Below are positions 55,907-64,000 of a stretch of 64,000 bases of DNA, one piece after another. Below the pieces are notes generated by a model. That model had not been told where the DNA came from. It ran no database searches and saw only the letters and a program-made list of their open reading frames with translations. The position numbers and the translations under genes were made by a program. How positions within the stretch are numbered: the stretch's first letter is position 1; every line of letters begins with the position of its first letter. Origin of the DNA: Lysobacter sp. MMG2 (GTDB lineage Bacteria > Pseudomonadota > Gammaproteobacteria > Xanthomonadales > Xanthomonadaceae); the NCBI RefSeq assembly GCF_016735495.2, contig NZ_JAERQY020000002.1, positions 372,001-436,000 on the forward strand, written 5' to 3'.

Positions 55907-57316
55907 ATGAGCCAGACCGACACGACCCTCGCCGCCGAAGGCGGCACCGACGCTGCCGTCGCCACCGCGCCGCGCAAGCTCTACATCCAGACCCACGGTT
56001 GCCAGATGAACGAGTACGACTCGGCCAAGATGGCCGACGTGCTCGCCGCCAGCGACGGCCTGGAACTGACCGACAACGCCGAAGAGGCCGACGTCATCCT
56101 GATCAACACCTGCTCGATCCGCGAGAAGGCACAGGAGAAGGTCTTCAGCCAGCTCGGCCGCTGGAAGTCGTTGAAGCAGGGTGGCAAGCCAGTCGTGATC
56201 GGCGTCGGTGGCTGCGTGGCGTCGCAGGAAGGCGAGGCGATCGTGAAGCGCGCGCCGTTCGTCGATCTGGTCTTCGGCCCGCAGACCCTGCACCGCCTGC
56301 CCGAACTCATCCAGGCCCGCCGCGACACCGGCCTGCCGCAGGTCGACATCTCCTTCCCCGAGATCGAGAAGTTCGACCGCCTGCCCGAACCGCGCGCCGA
56401 AGGCCCCAGCGCCTTCGTCTCGATCATGGAAGGCTGCAGCAAGTACTGCTCGTTCTGCGTGGTGCCGTACACGCGCGGCGAGGAAATCAGCCGCCCGTTC
56501 GAGGACGTGCTGGTGGAAGTGGCCGACCTGGCCTCGCAAGGCGTGCGGGAGATCAACCTGCTCGGCCAGAACGTCAATGCCTATCGCGGACCGTATGGCG
56601 AAGACGGCGAGATCGCCGACCTCGGCCTGCTGATCCGCGCCATCGCCGAGATCGAAGGCGTCGGCCGCATCCGCTTCACCACCTCCCACCCGCTGGAGTT
56701 CTCCGACTCGCTGGTGGAGGCCTATCGCGACGTGCCCAAGCTCGCCAACTACCTGCACCTGCCGGTGCAGGCGGGCAGCGATCGCATCCTGGCCGCGATG
56801 AAGCGCGGCTACACCGCGCTGGAGTTCAAGCAGAAGATCCGCAAGCTGCGCGCGGTGCGTCCGGACATTTCGATCAGCTCGGATTTCATCGTCGGCTTCC
56901 CCGGCGAAACCGACGCCGACTTCGACAAGACCATGAAGCTGATCGAGGACGTCGGTTTCGACCAGTCGTTCTCCTTCATCTACTCGCGCCGCCCGGGAAC
57001 GCCGGCCGCCGACCTGGAAGACAACGTCTCCAGTGAGGAAAAGCACGCACGCCTGTCGCGCCTGCAGGCGCACATCAACGCGCATGCGCGATCGATCTCG
57101 GATGCAATGGTCGGCAGCACGCAGACCGTGCTGGTGGAAGGCCCGTCGAAGAAGAACCCCAACGAGCTCACCGGCAAGACCGAGAACATGCGCTCGGTGA
57201 ACTTCCCCGGCCACGCGCGCCTGATCGGCCAGTTCGTGGATGTCGTCATCACCGAAGCGATGAGCAACTCGCTGCGCGGCCGCGTGGCGACGACCGGCGA
57301 CAACGCGGCGGCCTGA
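55907..57316 (+). CDS. miaB: tRNA-2-methylthio-N6-dimethylallyladenosine synthase
   Basis: Radical-SAM methylthiotransferase that adds a methylthio group to i6A37 in tRNAs reading UNN codons, 469 residues. The N-terminal domain holds the first cluster ligands ([29 protein letters not shown]), the radical SAM motif CSKYCSFC, and a TRAM domain near the C-terminus ([17 protein letters not shown]). The N-terminal 20 residues are alanine-rich and variable. ATG 55907 is used because only a poor upstream extension exists. MiaA is not in this window. Confidence 0.96.
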   Translation: MSQTDTTLAAEGGTDAAVATAPRKLYIQTHGCQMNEYDSAKMADVLAASDGLELTDNAEEADVILINTCSIREKAQEKVFSQLGRWKSLKQGGKPVVIGVGGCVASQEGEAIVKRAPFVDLVFGPQTLHRLPELIQARRDTGLPQVDISFPEIEKFDRLPEPRAEGPSAFVSIMEGCSKYCSFCVVPYTRGEEISRPFEDVLVEVADLASQGVREINLLGQNVNAYRGPYGEDGEIADLGLLIRAIAEIEGVGRIRFTTSHPLEFSDSLVEAYRDVPKLANYLHLPVQAGSDRILAAMKRGYTALEFKQKIRKLRAVRPDISISSDFIVGFPGETDADFDKTMKLIEDVGFDQSFSFIYSRRPGTPAADLEDNVSSEEKHARLSRLQAHINAHARSISDAMVGSTQTVLVEGPSKKNPNELTGKTENMRSVNFPGHARLIGQFVDVVITEAMSNSLRGRVATTGDNAAA

Positions 57317-57459
57317 TCGTCCCGCACGCTTGAGGCGGACGCGGCGCTGCCGCGATACTCCCGCCGTGGCAATCGCGCGTCTGGGGAGGCGCGCGACGTA
57401 GCGGGTGGACCCGCCGCGGGCAATGTGCCGGCCACGATCTCCAAGGGGAACTCCGCTGG

Positions 57460-57963
57460 ATGAACCGCCGTCCGTTGGCAGCCCTCGCGCTGTCCTTCGT
57501 GCTCCCGCTCGCGCTGACGTCGTGCGCGACCGGCTACCACAGCGCCACCAATCCCATCCTCGGCTACAGCGGCGGCTACTGGGACACCAAGGGTCCTGGC
57601 CAGCTGCTCAAGGTCGGCTTCGCCGGCAACGGCTTCATCTCGCCCGACAAGGTCGGCACTTACCTGCTCTACCGCTGCGCCGAAGTCGCCCAGCGCGAAG
57701 GCGGCACGCACTTCGTGCTCTACGCCAACCTGCCGGCGGCGATCGCCGATGCGCGCAGCAGCGACCGCACGGTGGCCTCGCTCGGCGGCAAGCCTTCAAC
57801 CTACGCCTACATCCTCGTGGTGCCCGCCGACGCGCGCGACGCGCTGTCGGTGCAGGACCTGCTCACACGCCTCGGACCGGAAGTGAAGCCTGCCGCGACC
57901 CGCCAGGCCGACAGCAAGCCCGGCAACGGTGGATCGGCCCCCGACAAGGAAGTGAAGTCGTGA
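57460..57963 (+). CDS. CC0125/CC1285-type lipoprotein
   Basis: A 167-residue lipoprotein. The lipobox is LTSC with Cys22, then ATGYHSATNPILGYSGGYWD and GLLKVGFAGNGFIS-like text, which is the usual start of the CC0125/CC1285 family found in Caulobacter and xanthomonads. The family binds no known ligand; a stress or envelope role is suspected. GGGGAACTC lies ahead of the ATG. It overlaps the second lipoprotein gene by four bases, so both are translated together. Confidence 0.82.
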   Translation: MNRRPLAALALSFVLPLALTSCATGYHSATNPILGYSGGYWDTKGPGQLLKVGFAGNGFISPDKVGTYLLYRCAEVAQREGGTHFVLYANLPAAIADARSSDRTVASLGGKPSTYAYILVVPADARDALSVQDLLTRLGPEVKPAATRQADSKPGNGGSAPDKEVKS

Positions 57964-58388
57964 ATCGCCTGCTGCCCCTCACCCTGTCCTGCCTCGTCGC
58001 CACCGGCCTTACCGGCTGCATGAGCATCTACAAGCTGCCGCCCGGCAAGCCGACGGCGAAGCTCGAAGTGGCCCGCGCCGGCACCGCGTGGATCTGCGCC
58101 AACACGCCGTCGCAGATCCTGCAGAAGGACAAGAACGGACGCGCGAGCATCCCGGCCGGCGAGCGCGTCACCATCGGCATGAACTTCGCCACCTCCGACG
58201 GCTACATGAACTACACGTGCACCCACAGCGTGAGCCTGGTGCCCGTCGCCGGCGCGGAGTACCTGCAGGACTTCGAGTCCGAAGGCTCGCGTTGCAGTGC
58301 GCTCGTCTACCTCAAGACCGACGACAAGCGCGTCGGCCTGGACATGGAACCCACGCTCGGCTACGGCGGGGCGGGCTGCACGCAATGA
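57960..58388 (+). CDS. Lipoprotein, hypothetical
   Basis: A 142-residue lipoprotein starting with GTG at 57960, inside the stop of the previous gene (GTGA). The lipobox LTGC places the lipidated cysteine at about residue 20. The mature part (KLEVARAGTAWICAN to YMNYTCTHSVSLVP) has four cysteines in pairs and is rich in beta-strand pattern. I recognise no family. Its coupling to the CC0125-type lipoprotein suggests a common role, possibly as a complex at the outer membrane. Confidence 0.78.
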   Translation: MNRLLPLTLSCLVATGLTGCMSIYKLPPGKPTAKLEVARAGTAWICANTPSQILQKDKNGRASIPAGERVTIGMNFATSDGYMNYTCTHSVSLVPVAGAEYLQDFESEGSRCSALVYLKTDDKRVGLDMEPTLGYGGAGCTQ

Positions 58389-58394
58389 AGTTGC

Positions 58395-58423
58395 GACGCC
58401 TGCCGGGCGACCCGGCAGGCGTC
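58395..58423. terminator. Bidirectional stem-loop between convergent genes
   Basis: Perfect 13-bp arms (GACGCCTGCCGGG with CCCGGCAGGCGTC) around CGA, seven bases after the lipoprotein stop codon and 37 bases from the end of the converging gene. No T-run on either side. Confidence 0.7.
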
Positions 58424-58459
58424 ATGGCGTGATGGGTGGTTGCGTTTGCTGCGCGCCGA

Positions 58460-59236
58460 TCAGCTGTCGATGCGTTTGAACACGCTGTCGCTGGCGATCT
58501 GATGATCCTGCGCGCCGCGCAACTTGCGGCAGGCATCGGTCCGGGCGTCGTCTGCGCGCATCTCGGCGTCGAGTTTGTCCAACTCTCCCTCCTCCGCCCA
58601 GCGCTGCTCGACGGTGGCTTCCACGCGCGTGGCGGTGGCAACGCCGTCGATCAGTTCCGGCCTGTAGTGGAAGCCCTTCATGTACTCGCGCTGGTCACGT
58701 GACCACAGCTGGCCGTAGCGCGCCTGCAGCGCCGGATCGTCGAGCACCGCCTTTTCCAGCGTGACCGAACCGTCCGGCTTGACGAGATAGGTGATCTTGC
58801 CGCCGTACCGGCTCACGCCTTCGCTCATGAGCGTATCGATGGGCATCGCGGGCATGTGCATCTTGCGTGGCGGCCGATAGGTACCGGACGGGCCGTTGCC
58901 CGCGTACGAGAAGGTGTAGTCGATGCCTGCCGCACTGGGCACCAGGCAGGTCTGCAGCGTCGCATAGGTGCGGCCGCTGACCGCCTTTCCGTCCTTCCGC
59001 GGCGGCTGGAAACGCCACGACTGCGCCAGCCGCTCCGCCTCGCGCCGCAGCGCGTCGGGCACCTTCGCTTCATCGATGAAGCTCACCGCCGAGACGTTTC
59101 CCTGCACATCGATATCGAGCGCGGCCTTCAACTGGACGAGGATCGGCTGATACCCGGTCTCCTCCTTCGCATGCACCGACGTGGCCAGCAATACACAGGC
59201 GAGCGACACGGCCCGCACGGCAAGCGAACGCTTCAT
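58460..59236 (-). CDS. Secreted protein with TonB_C-like repeats
   Basis: A 258-residue exported protein with signal peptide ending SVHA. Two segments resemble TonB C-terminal (energy transducer) strand-helix-strand units: VQLKAALDIDVQGNVSAVSF with VPDALRREAERLAQSWRFQP, and YGGKITYLVKPDGSVTLEKA with FHYRPELIDG. The rest is charged. Free-standing TonB_C-like proteins are common in Xanthomonadaceae and mostly of unknown role. It is convergent with the lipoprotein pair. Confidence 0.78.
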   Translation of the reverse strand: MKRSLAVRAVSLACVLLATSVHAKEETGYQPILVQLKAALDIDVQGNVSAVSFIDEAKVPDALRREAERLAQSWRFQPPRKDGKAVSGRTYATLQTCLVPSAAGIDYTFSYAGNGPSGTYRPPRKMHMPAMPIDTLMSEGVSRYGGKITYLVKPDGSVTLEKAVLDDPALQARYGQLWSRDQREYMKGFHYRPELIDGVATATRVEATVEQRWAEEGELDKLDAEMRADDARTDACRKLRGAQDHQIASDSVFKRIDS

Positions 59237-59431
59237 CTCCGACCCCCTCCATGTCCCCGCGCCGAGCTTAGGGCGACCCGCGGCGCCTTCGCAACGCCGG
59301 CCGGACGAGCGGAACGATGTTGAGCACGCGCGTCGGGCTGCGCACAGAAGGGTTCGCGGCGCCGGCGGGCATCACCTGTACTTGACCGGCCGCCAGTACG
59401 CTGCGGCTGCATCCCTTGGAGGTGCTGCGCG

Positions 59432-60718
59432 GTGAACCCATCCCCACGGCAACGTCCTGCTCCACGCCTGTTGTGGCCGCTCATGATGCTGCTCGTCAGC
59501 ATCAGCGCAACCGCGCAAACGCCGGACTGCAAGACGCGGCTGCTGCGCGAGCTGGGTTGGCGCTTTGTTCCATCCGAGGAACACAGTGCAAAGATCCTGC
59601 CCGGCACGCCGTGCGAGCGCGCCGACCTCGCACAGGCGCAGGCCGCTGGCGATCTGGTCGTGCGTTTTCCCGCGCGACTGGACGCCGCCTCCCGCGCGCG
59701 CCTGGAAGATGAATTGCTCCGGCATCCCGCCACCGCTTGCGCCTATTCGTTCGCGCTGGGCGCGGCGACGCGTCGCGCGGTCGATCGACTCGCAGGCAAC
59801 CCGGGCTACCGGTTTTCCGCGTTGCAGATGGGATGGATCGGGTTCGGGCCGACGGGATCGGCGCGCGATGGCTGGAAGCCCATCGCGCTGTTCGGACGCG
59901 GCTACCAGCCGCGCGGCAGCAACATGCGCGCGATCGAAGCGTTCTACGCCGGCCAGGTGCGCAGCGAGTGCGGCGTGGGCCGGCAGATCGCGCAGTACGC
60001 CACGCAGGCGGAGCTGTACGGCGGCGAAGCGTTCGACACCGAATTCGACCCCGACGAGATCGTGATCGGCACCTTCAACCGCCTGCATTCCACGCGCAGC
60101 ATCCTGCTGGGATCGTCCGCCGGCACGTTCACGCGCGATGGCCGCGCGGTAGCCGCCTCGCGCACCGGACGCCAGGCTTTCATGGGCCTGCCCGGTTTCA
60201 TCTTCCACGTCTTCGACCGCAGCACGCTGGACGATCTGAACAACCAGGCCGAGAACTTCGTCGTCTACGACGTGAGCGCCGATGCCGCCGCCGTGTTGCG
60301 CGAACACGAAGGCTTCGAGTACTACAACGATCGCAACCGCGCGATCTGGTCGCTGGCGCGCACGCTCCCGGGACGCAAGCCGTCGCGCTATTTCGAACGC
60401 CTGCTGCACGAACGCGACCCCGTCTTGCGCGCCGCGTTGCCGGCGCAATCACAGGCAACGCTGGCGCGCCTGGACGCCGAACTCGCCGATCCGTTCTACC
60501 GCGGCTTCGACATCTACGTGCACCGGCAGGGCGTCAAACCCGTCGGCTTCCACATCGCCCGCCTGCTCGACCGCAATCCGCGCACGCCGTTCCGCATCGA
60601 ACTGGCGCTGCACAATCTGCATACCACGCTATACGAACGCTTCGTGGCTTCGCGGCTGGAAGCATGCACAAGCCAGGCGCCTCGCGATGCCGTGGAAGGC
60701 ACGCTTCGGGGCCGATGA
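59432..60718 (+). CDS. Secreted protein of unknown function
   Basis: A 428-residue exported protein with a hydrophobic signal (LLWPLMMLLVSISATAQ). The mature part has cysteines in TPDCKTRLL and TPCERADL near the start and ATACAYSFAL and SECGVGRQIA later. A conserved-looking core reads GSNMRAIEAFYAGQVRSE, EFDPDEIVIGTFNRL and GLPGFIFHVFDRS, and the end is PVGFHIARLLDRNPRTPFRI. I do not recognise the family, and no catalytic motif is clear. Gene neighbours do not point to a pathway. Confidence 0.75.
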   Translation: MNPSPRQRPAPRLLWPLMMLLVSISATAQTPDCKTRLLRELGWRFVPSEEHSAKILPGTPCERADLAQAQAAGDLVVRFPARLDAASRARLEDELLRHPATACAYSFALGAATRRAVDRLAGNPGYRFSALQMGWIGFGPTGSARDGWKPIALFGRGYQPRGSNMRAIEAFYAGQVRSECGVGRQIAQYATQAELYGGEAFDTEFDPDEIVIGTFNRLHSTRSILLGSSAGTFTRDGRAVAASRTGRQAFMGLPGFIFHVFDRSTLDDLNNQAENFVVYDVSADAAAVLREHEGFEYYNDRNRAIWSLARTLPGRKPSRYFERLLHERDPVLRAALPAQSQATLARLDAELADPFYRGFDIYVHRQGVKPVGFHIARLLDRNPRTPFRIELALHNLHTTLYERFVASRLEACTSQAPRDAVEGTLRGR

Positions 60719-60747
60719 GTCGCGCCTGGCACGTGCCGGCGCATCGG

Positions 60748-61245
60748 TCATTTCCGTCCGATCTCCAGGTGCGTCAGATACAGGCGCAGGTCGAATTCCA
60801 GCTGGTGGTAGTCGGGCGTCATGTGCGTGCACAGTTGGTAGAACGCCTTGTTGTGCTCGGCTTCCTTCAGATGAGCCAGCTCATGCACCGCGATCATCTC
60901 CAGGAACTCGGCGGGCGCGTCGCGGAACACGCTGGCGATGCGGATCTCGCGAGAGGCCTTGAGCCGGCCGCCGTGCACGCGCGAGATGGCCGTGTGCGTG
61001 CCCAGCGCGTGCTTCATCACCTGCAGCTTGCTGTCGTAGAGCACCTTGCCCAGCGGCACGGACTTGCGCAGATGCCGGTCCTTGAGCGCCTGCACGTAAT
61101 CGTAGAGCTGGCCGTCGGTTCGCACGGCATGGGACTGGCCGTACTTGTCCGCCAGCATCGCGCCCAGCCGATCCTGCACGATCAGCTCGCGCACCCGCGC
61201 CTGCAGGGATTCGGGGTAGCCGGAGAGGTATTTCAGGGGATCCAT
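60748..61245 (-). CDS. YgjP-like (DUF45) metallopeptidase
   Basis: A 165-residue protein with the zinc motif H121-E122-x2-H125-x5-H131 in VHELAHLKEAEHNKAF and a C-terminal YHQLEFDLRLYL, which match the YgjP/WLM-like metallopeptidases (DUF45, SprT-related fold). Substrate unknown; SprT relatives cut DNA-protein crosslinks, but this is not shown for YgjP. ATG 61245 is preferred as the domain begins shortly after and the upstream 28 codons are proline-rich and non-conserved. Divergent from the DUF2058 gene 76 bases away. Confidence 0.88.
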   Translation of the reverse strand: MDPLKYLSGYPESLQARVRELIVQDRLGAMLADKYGQSHAVRTDGQLYDYVQALKDRHLRKSVPLGKVLYDSKLQVMKHALGTHTAISRVHGGRLKASREIRIASVFRDAPAEFLEMIAVHELAHLKEAEHNKAFYQLCTHMTPDYHQLEFDLRLYLTHLEIGRK

Positions 61246-61321
61246 CGGCGGTGGCGGGCGGGCGCGGGCGGCGGGGTCGGGAGGTATGATGGGCCTGAAA
61301 TCCCCAGCAAGAAACCGCGAC

Positions 61322-61876
61322 ATGGCCAAGGCGAATCCCCTTCAGGAACAACTGCTCAAAGCGGGCCTCGTCAAGAAGTCCAAGGTGGCCGAGGTCGCGC
61401 GTGAGCAGAACAAGGCCCGGCACGCCAAGGCGCCGTCCGGGCCCAGCGAAATCCAGCTCGAAGCCGAGCGCGCCCGCGCCGAGAAGGCCGACCGCGACCG
61501 CGCACTCGCCGCGGAGCGCAAGGAGCAGGCCCGCATCGCCGAACTTCGCGCGCAGGCGCGGCAGATCATCGAGGATCGAAAAGTGCCGCGCGCCGGTGAA
61601 AGCGAGTACCGCTTCACCGAGAGCGGCGCCATCCGCACCGTGCTCGTCAACGACGACCTGCGCAGGAAGCTCTCGTCCGGTGCGCTGGTGATCGCCCGCA
61701 TCGACGAGCGTTACGAGCTGCTGCCGCGTGTCGCCGCCGACAAGGTGCGCGAACGCGACGCGACCATGATCGTGCTCGATCACGGCCAGGATGCGGGCGC
61801 CGAACCCTCTGCGACGACCTCCGAAGACGATGCGTACTACGCGCAGTTCAAGGTGCCGGACGATCTGATCTGGTGA
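61322..61876 (+). CDS. DUF2058 (YaiL) family nucleoid-associated-like protein
   Basis: A 184-residue protein with the YaiL layout: MAKANPLQEQLLKAGLVKKS at the N-terminus, a long basic-acidic coiled coil (residues 25-80), and the C-terminal domain EYRFTESGAIRTVLVNDDLR with ending DAYYAQFKVPDDLIW. E. coli YaiL was found with ribosomes or nucleoid in proteomics; no activity is known. The ATG at 61322 is the family start. Confidence 0.9.
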   Translation: MAKANPLQEQLLKAGLVKKSKVAEVAREQNKARHAKAPSGPSEIQLEAERARAEKADRDRALAAERKEQARIAELRAQARQIIEDRKVPRAGESEYRFTESGAIRTVLVNDDLRRKLSSGALVIARIDERYELLPRVAADKVRERDATMIVLDHGQDAGAEPSATTSEDDAYYAQFKVPDDLIW

Positions 61877-61901
61877 TGGCGTACCGTCGGGTGCGCTTCA
61901 C

Positions 61902-63566
61902 TCACTTGGCCTTGTAGACCGCCTCGCCGTCCACGTACGTCGCCTGCACGGTGAGGTTGCGCAGGCCCGAGGGCGAAATCGCCAGCGGGTCCTCGCTGAG
62001 CACCACGAAATCCGCGCGCTTGCCGATGGCCAGGCTTCCCACCTGCGCTTCGGCGAAACCCGCGTACGCCGCATCGAGCGTGAAGCCGCGCAGCGCCTCG
62101 AACGCCGTCAGCTTCTCTTGCGGAAACCAGCCGCCTGCGGGCAGCCCCTGTGCATCGGCGCGCGTGGCGGCGGCGTACAGGCCGAAGCGCGGATCGACCG
62201 ACTCCACCGGGAAATCCGATCCCAGCGCCAGGCGCGCGCCGCTGTCGCGCAGCTGCCGCCACGCGTACGCGCCGATGATGCGCTGCGGGCCGACGCGGTC
62301 CTGAGCCCACGGCATGTCGCTGGTCGCGTGCGTGGGCTGCATCGAGGCGATCACATGCAGTTGCGCCAGGCGCGGCAGGTCCTGCGGCGACAGCACTTGC
62401 GCATGCTCGATACGCCAGCGGTGGTCGGTGGTCGCGGCCTCGCCGCGCAGCGCCTTCGCGTAAGCCTCCAGCACGACGTGGTTGCCGCGATCGCCGATCG
62501 CATGCGTGGCGACCTGCACCTTGCAGCGCTTCGCCTTGGCGACGGCGACGGCGATCTGTTCCGGCGACATCACCATCAGGCCGAGGTTGCCGTGGTCGTC
62601 GCTGTATTCCTTGAGCATCGCTGCGCCACGACTGCCGAGCGCACCATCCGCGTACAGCTTCACCGTGCGCATCTGCAATCGGCCGGAGGGATGCGTGTAC
62701 AGGCCGTCGCGGCACAGCGATTCCAGTGCATCGCTGTTGCCGTCGGCCATCGCGGTGATGCGCAGCGGCATCGCGCCGCGGTCGGCCAGGCGCTGGTAGC
62801 GCTTGAGCTCGGCCAGGCTCACGCCCGCGTCGTGCACGCCGGTGAGACCGTGTTCGACCGCCGACTGCATGCCCAGCGACAGCGCGCGTTCGGCGGTGGC
62901 TTCGTCCATCGGCGGACGCGACTGGTCGACCAGCGCCATCGCGCCGTCGACGAAAATGCCCGTCGGCTGTTTGCGCGCATCGCGTTCGATGCGGCCGCCG
63001 TCGGGTTGCCAATCTCCGGACAGGTCGCGCTTCACGCCGCGCATCGCCGCCGTGTTGGCCCAGCCGGCGTGGCCGTCGATGCGCTCCAGCCATACGGGGC
63101 GATCGGGGAACGCGGCGTCCAGGTCGGCGGCCGTCGGGAAGGTCTTCTCCGGCCAGTCGTTCTGGTCCCAGCCGCGACCGATCAGCCATGCGCCCGCAGG
63201 CAGCTGCTTTTCGAACGCCTGCAGCCGCTGCAGCACTTCCTGCTTGCTGGCCGCATCGACGAGGTCCGCGCTGAGCATCGTCATGCCCAGGCCCGAGACG
63301 TGCGCATGCGCATCGATGAGGCCGGGGATGACGGTCGCCTGCCCGGCATCGATGCGCTGGGCCTTCGGGTAGCGCTTGAGCAGCGCGTCGGTGCTGCCGA
63401 GCGCGAGGATGCGGCCGGATTCGTCGAAGGCCATCGCCTGCACCTTCGGCTGCGCGGTCTCCATCGTGTGGATGCGCGCGGCGCTGAGCACCGTCACTTC
63501 CGCCGCGACGGCCGGCCCCGACATCGCGAGCAGCGTCGCCGCCATCACCCAAACCGGATTGCGCAT
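61902..63566 (-). CDS. YtcJ-like amidohydrolase, exported
   Basis: A 554-residue metal-dependent hydrolase with a signal peptide (MRNPVWVMAATLLAMSGPAVAA). Motifs: VIPGLIDAHAHVSGLG (HxH metal pair), VKLYADGALGSRGAAML (the lysine/aspartate region of YtcJ/NfdA), VATHAIGDRGNHVVL, MQPTHATSDMPWAQDRVG and ALGSDFPVE with the late metal aspartate. Members of this family act on N-substituted formamides, amides or cyclic imides; the periplasmic location fits peptide-like or xenobiotic substrates. Start ATG 63566 begins the signal peptide. Confidence 0.93.
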   Translation of the reverse strand: MRNPVWVMAATLLAMSGPAVAAEVTVLSAARIHTMETAQPKVQAMAFDESGRILALGSTDALLKRYPKAQRIDAGQATVIPGLIDAHAHVSGLGMTMLSADLVDAASKQEVLQRLQAFEKQLPAGAWLIGRGWDQNDWPEKTFPTAADLDAAFPDRPVWLERIDGHAGWANTAAMRGVKRDLSGDWQPDGGRIERDARKQPTGIFVDGAMALVDQSRPPMDEATAERALSLGMQSAVEHGLTGVHDAGVSLAELKRYQRLADRGAMPLRITAMADGNSDALESLCRDGLYTHPSGRLQMRTVKLYADGALGSRGAAMLKEYSDDHGNLGLMVMSPEQIAVAVAKAKRCKVQVATHAIGDRGNHVVLEAYAKALRGEAATTDHRWRIEHAQVLSPQDLPRLAQLHVIASMQPTHATSDMPWAQDRVGPQRIIGAYAWRQLRDSGARLALGSDFPVESVDPRFGLYAAATRADAQGLPAGGWFPQEKLTAFEALRGFTLDAAYAGFAEAQVGSLAIGKRADFVVLSEDPLAISPSGLRNLTVQATYVDGEAVYKAK

Positions 63567-63662
63567 TTCCCCGTCCCCTGCTAGCGAAAGCCGGACTGTG
63601 CGCAAACGCGGGGCGGCAGGCAAGTGGCGGCGCGAGTCACGCCAGAAAGCGACAGGTCGCGC

Positions 63663-64000
63663 TCAGTCCAGCCGCTTGTGGAACCGCGCGATCGCCAGCG
63701 TCATCATCACCGCGATGAAGGCCAGCAGCGCGAGCACGTCCGGCCACAGTTCCTGCAGTCCGGCCCCGCGCAGCATGATGCCGCGCACCAGGCGCAGGAA
63801 ATGCGTCAGCGGCAGCAGCTCTGCCAGCCACTGCACGACCTTCGGCATGCCGGCGAAGGGGAACATGAAGCCCGACAGCAGGATCGACGGCAGGAACACG
63901 AAGAACGTCATTTGCATCGCCTGGAACTGCGATTGCGCCTTCGTCGAGATCAACAGCCCCAGCGCGAGGTTGGCCAGGATGAGCAGCACGCCGGCCAGGT
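63663..64000 (-). CDS. ABC-2 type transporter permease, C-terminal part (cut by window end)
   Basis: The last 112 codons of a membrane protein gene that runs off the right edge of the window. The sequence LLILANLALGLLISTKAQS and FLPSILLSGFMFPFAGMP, then LLPLTHFLRLVRGIMLRGAG, is the C-terminal block of ABC-2 permeases of the YhhJ/YbhR type, in which LTHF-x-R-x-RG is conserved. It ends in a last helix ALLAFIAVMMTLAIARF. Probably part of a drug or polysaccharide efflux transporter with an ATPase and fusion protein upstream, outside the window. Confidence 0.9.
   Translation of the reverse strand, partial: LAGVLLILANLALGLLISTKAQSQFQAMQMTFFVFLPSILLSGFMFPFAGMPKVVQWLAELLPLTHFLRLVRGIMLRGAGLQELWPDVLALLAFIAVMMTLAIARFHKRLD

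Overview
The window is high-GC, tightly packed chromosomal DNA from a gammaproteobacterium of the Xanthomonadales, most like Lysobacter and its relatives. This is inferred from gene order: thrS-infC-rpmI-rplT-pheS-pheT-ihfA-merR followed by tRNA-Pro; the minor-pilin operon fimT-pilV-pilW-pilX-pilY1-pilE; sspA-sspB next to petABC; and an Oar-like TonB-dependent receptor. Short palindromes recur between genes, as is usual in these genomes. I see no prophage, insertion sequence, integrase, plasmid gene or CRISPR array.

Layout. 1-6.8 kb (mostly +): small membrane protein, lipoprotein, acyl-CoA dehydrogenase, HNH endonuclease, a receiver-like protein with a proline linker, and dxs. 6.8-10.7 kb: accessory genes, including a TraB/GumN-type protein that has lost its histidine motif, a cupin, and a pair of DUF1801 proteins with histone-like lysine/alanine tails. 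10.7-18.7 kb (-): the translation block. It includes an infC that starts with ATC and hairpins ahead of thrS, rpmI and pheS. 19-26 kb: a di-heme cytochrome c (+) meets a five-gene minus-strand operon made of two acetyltransferase-like proteins, an E1/ThiF-like adenylyltransferase, a multi-spanning membrane protein and a nitroreductase-like protein. This operon is the best candidate for an undescribed pathway. 26-29 kb: tRNA-Val, uvrB, an orphan pseudopilin and tRNA-Asn. 29.2-36.4 kb (-): type IV pilus minor-pilin operon, with an AlgZ/FimS-type kinase gene diverging from it. 37.6-42.7 kb (-): ppnN-like nucleosidase and the Oar-like receptor, which has a Pho-box-like repeat upstream. 42.9-48.3 kb: marC, an SDR, grxD, sodB, purEK, a Trm112-like protein and nadC. 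48.3-53.8 kb: FHA protein, DUF3301 protein, sspB, sspA and petCBA. 53.9-64 kb: two paralogous lytic transglycosylases, miaB, a lipoprotein pair, secreted proteins of unknown function, a YgjP-like metallopeptidase, a DUF2058 protein, a YtcJ-like amidohydrolase and the 3' part of an ABC-2 permease gene cut by the window edge.

Most of the window is housekeeping: translation, isoprenoid precursors, purines, NAD, respiration, DNA repair and pilus assembly. The parts with little precedent are the E1-like/nitroreductase operon, the histone-tailed DUF1801 pair, the degenerate TraB protein, and several leader hairpins. All domain calls rest on reading motifs by eye; no database search was run.
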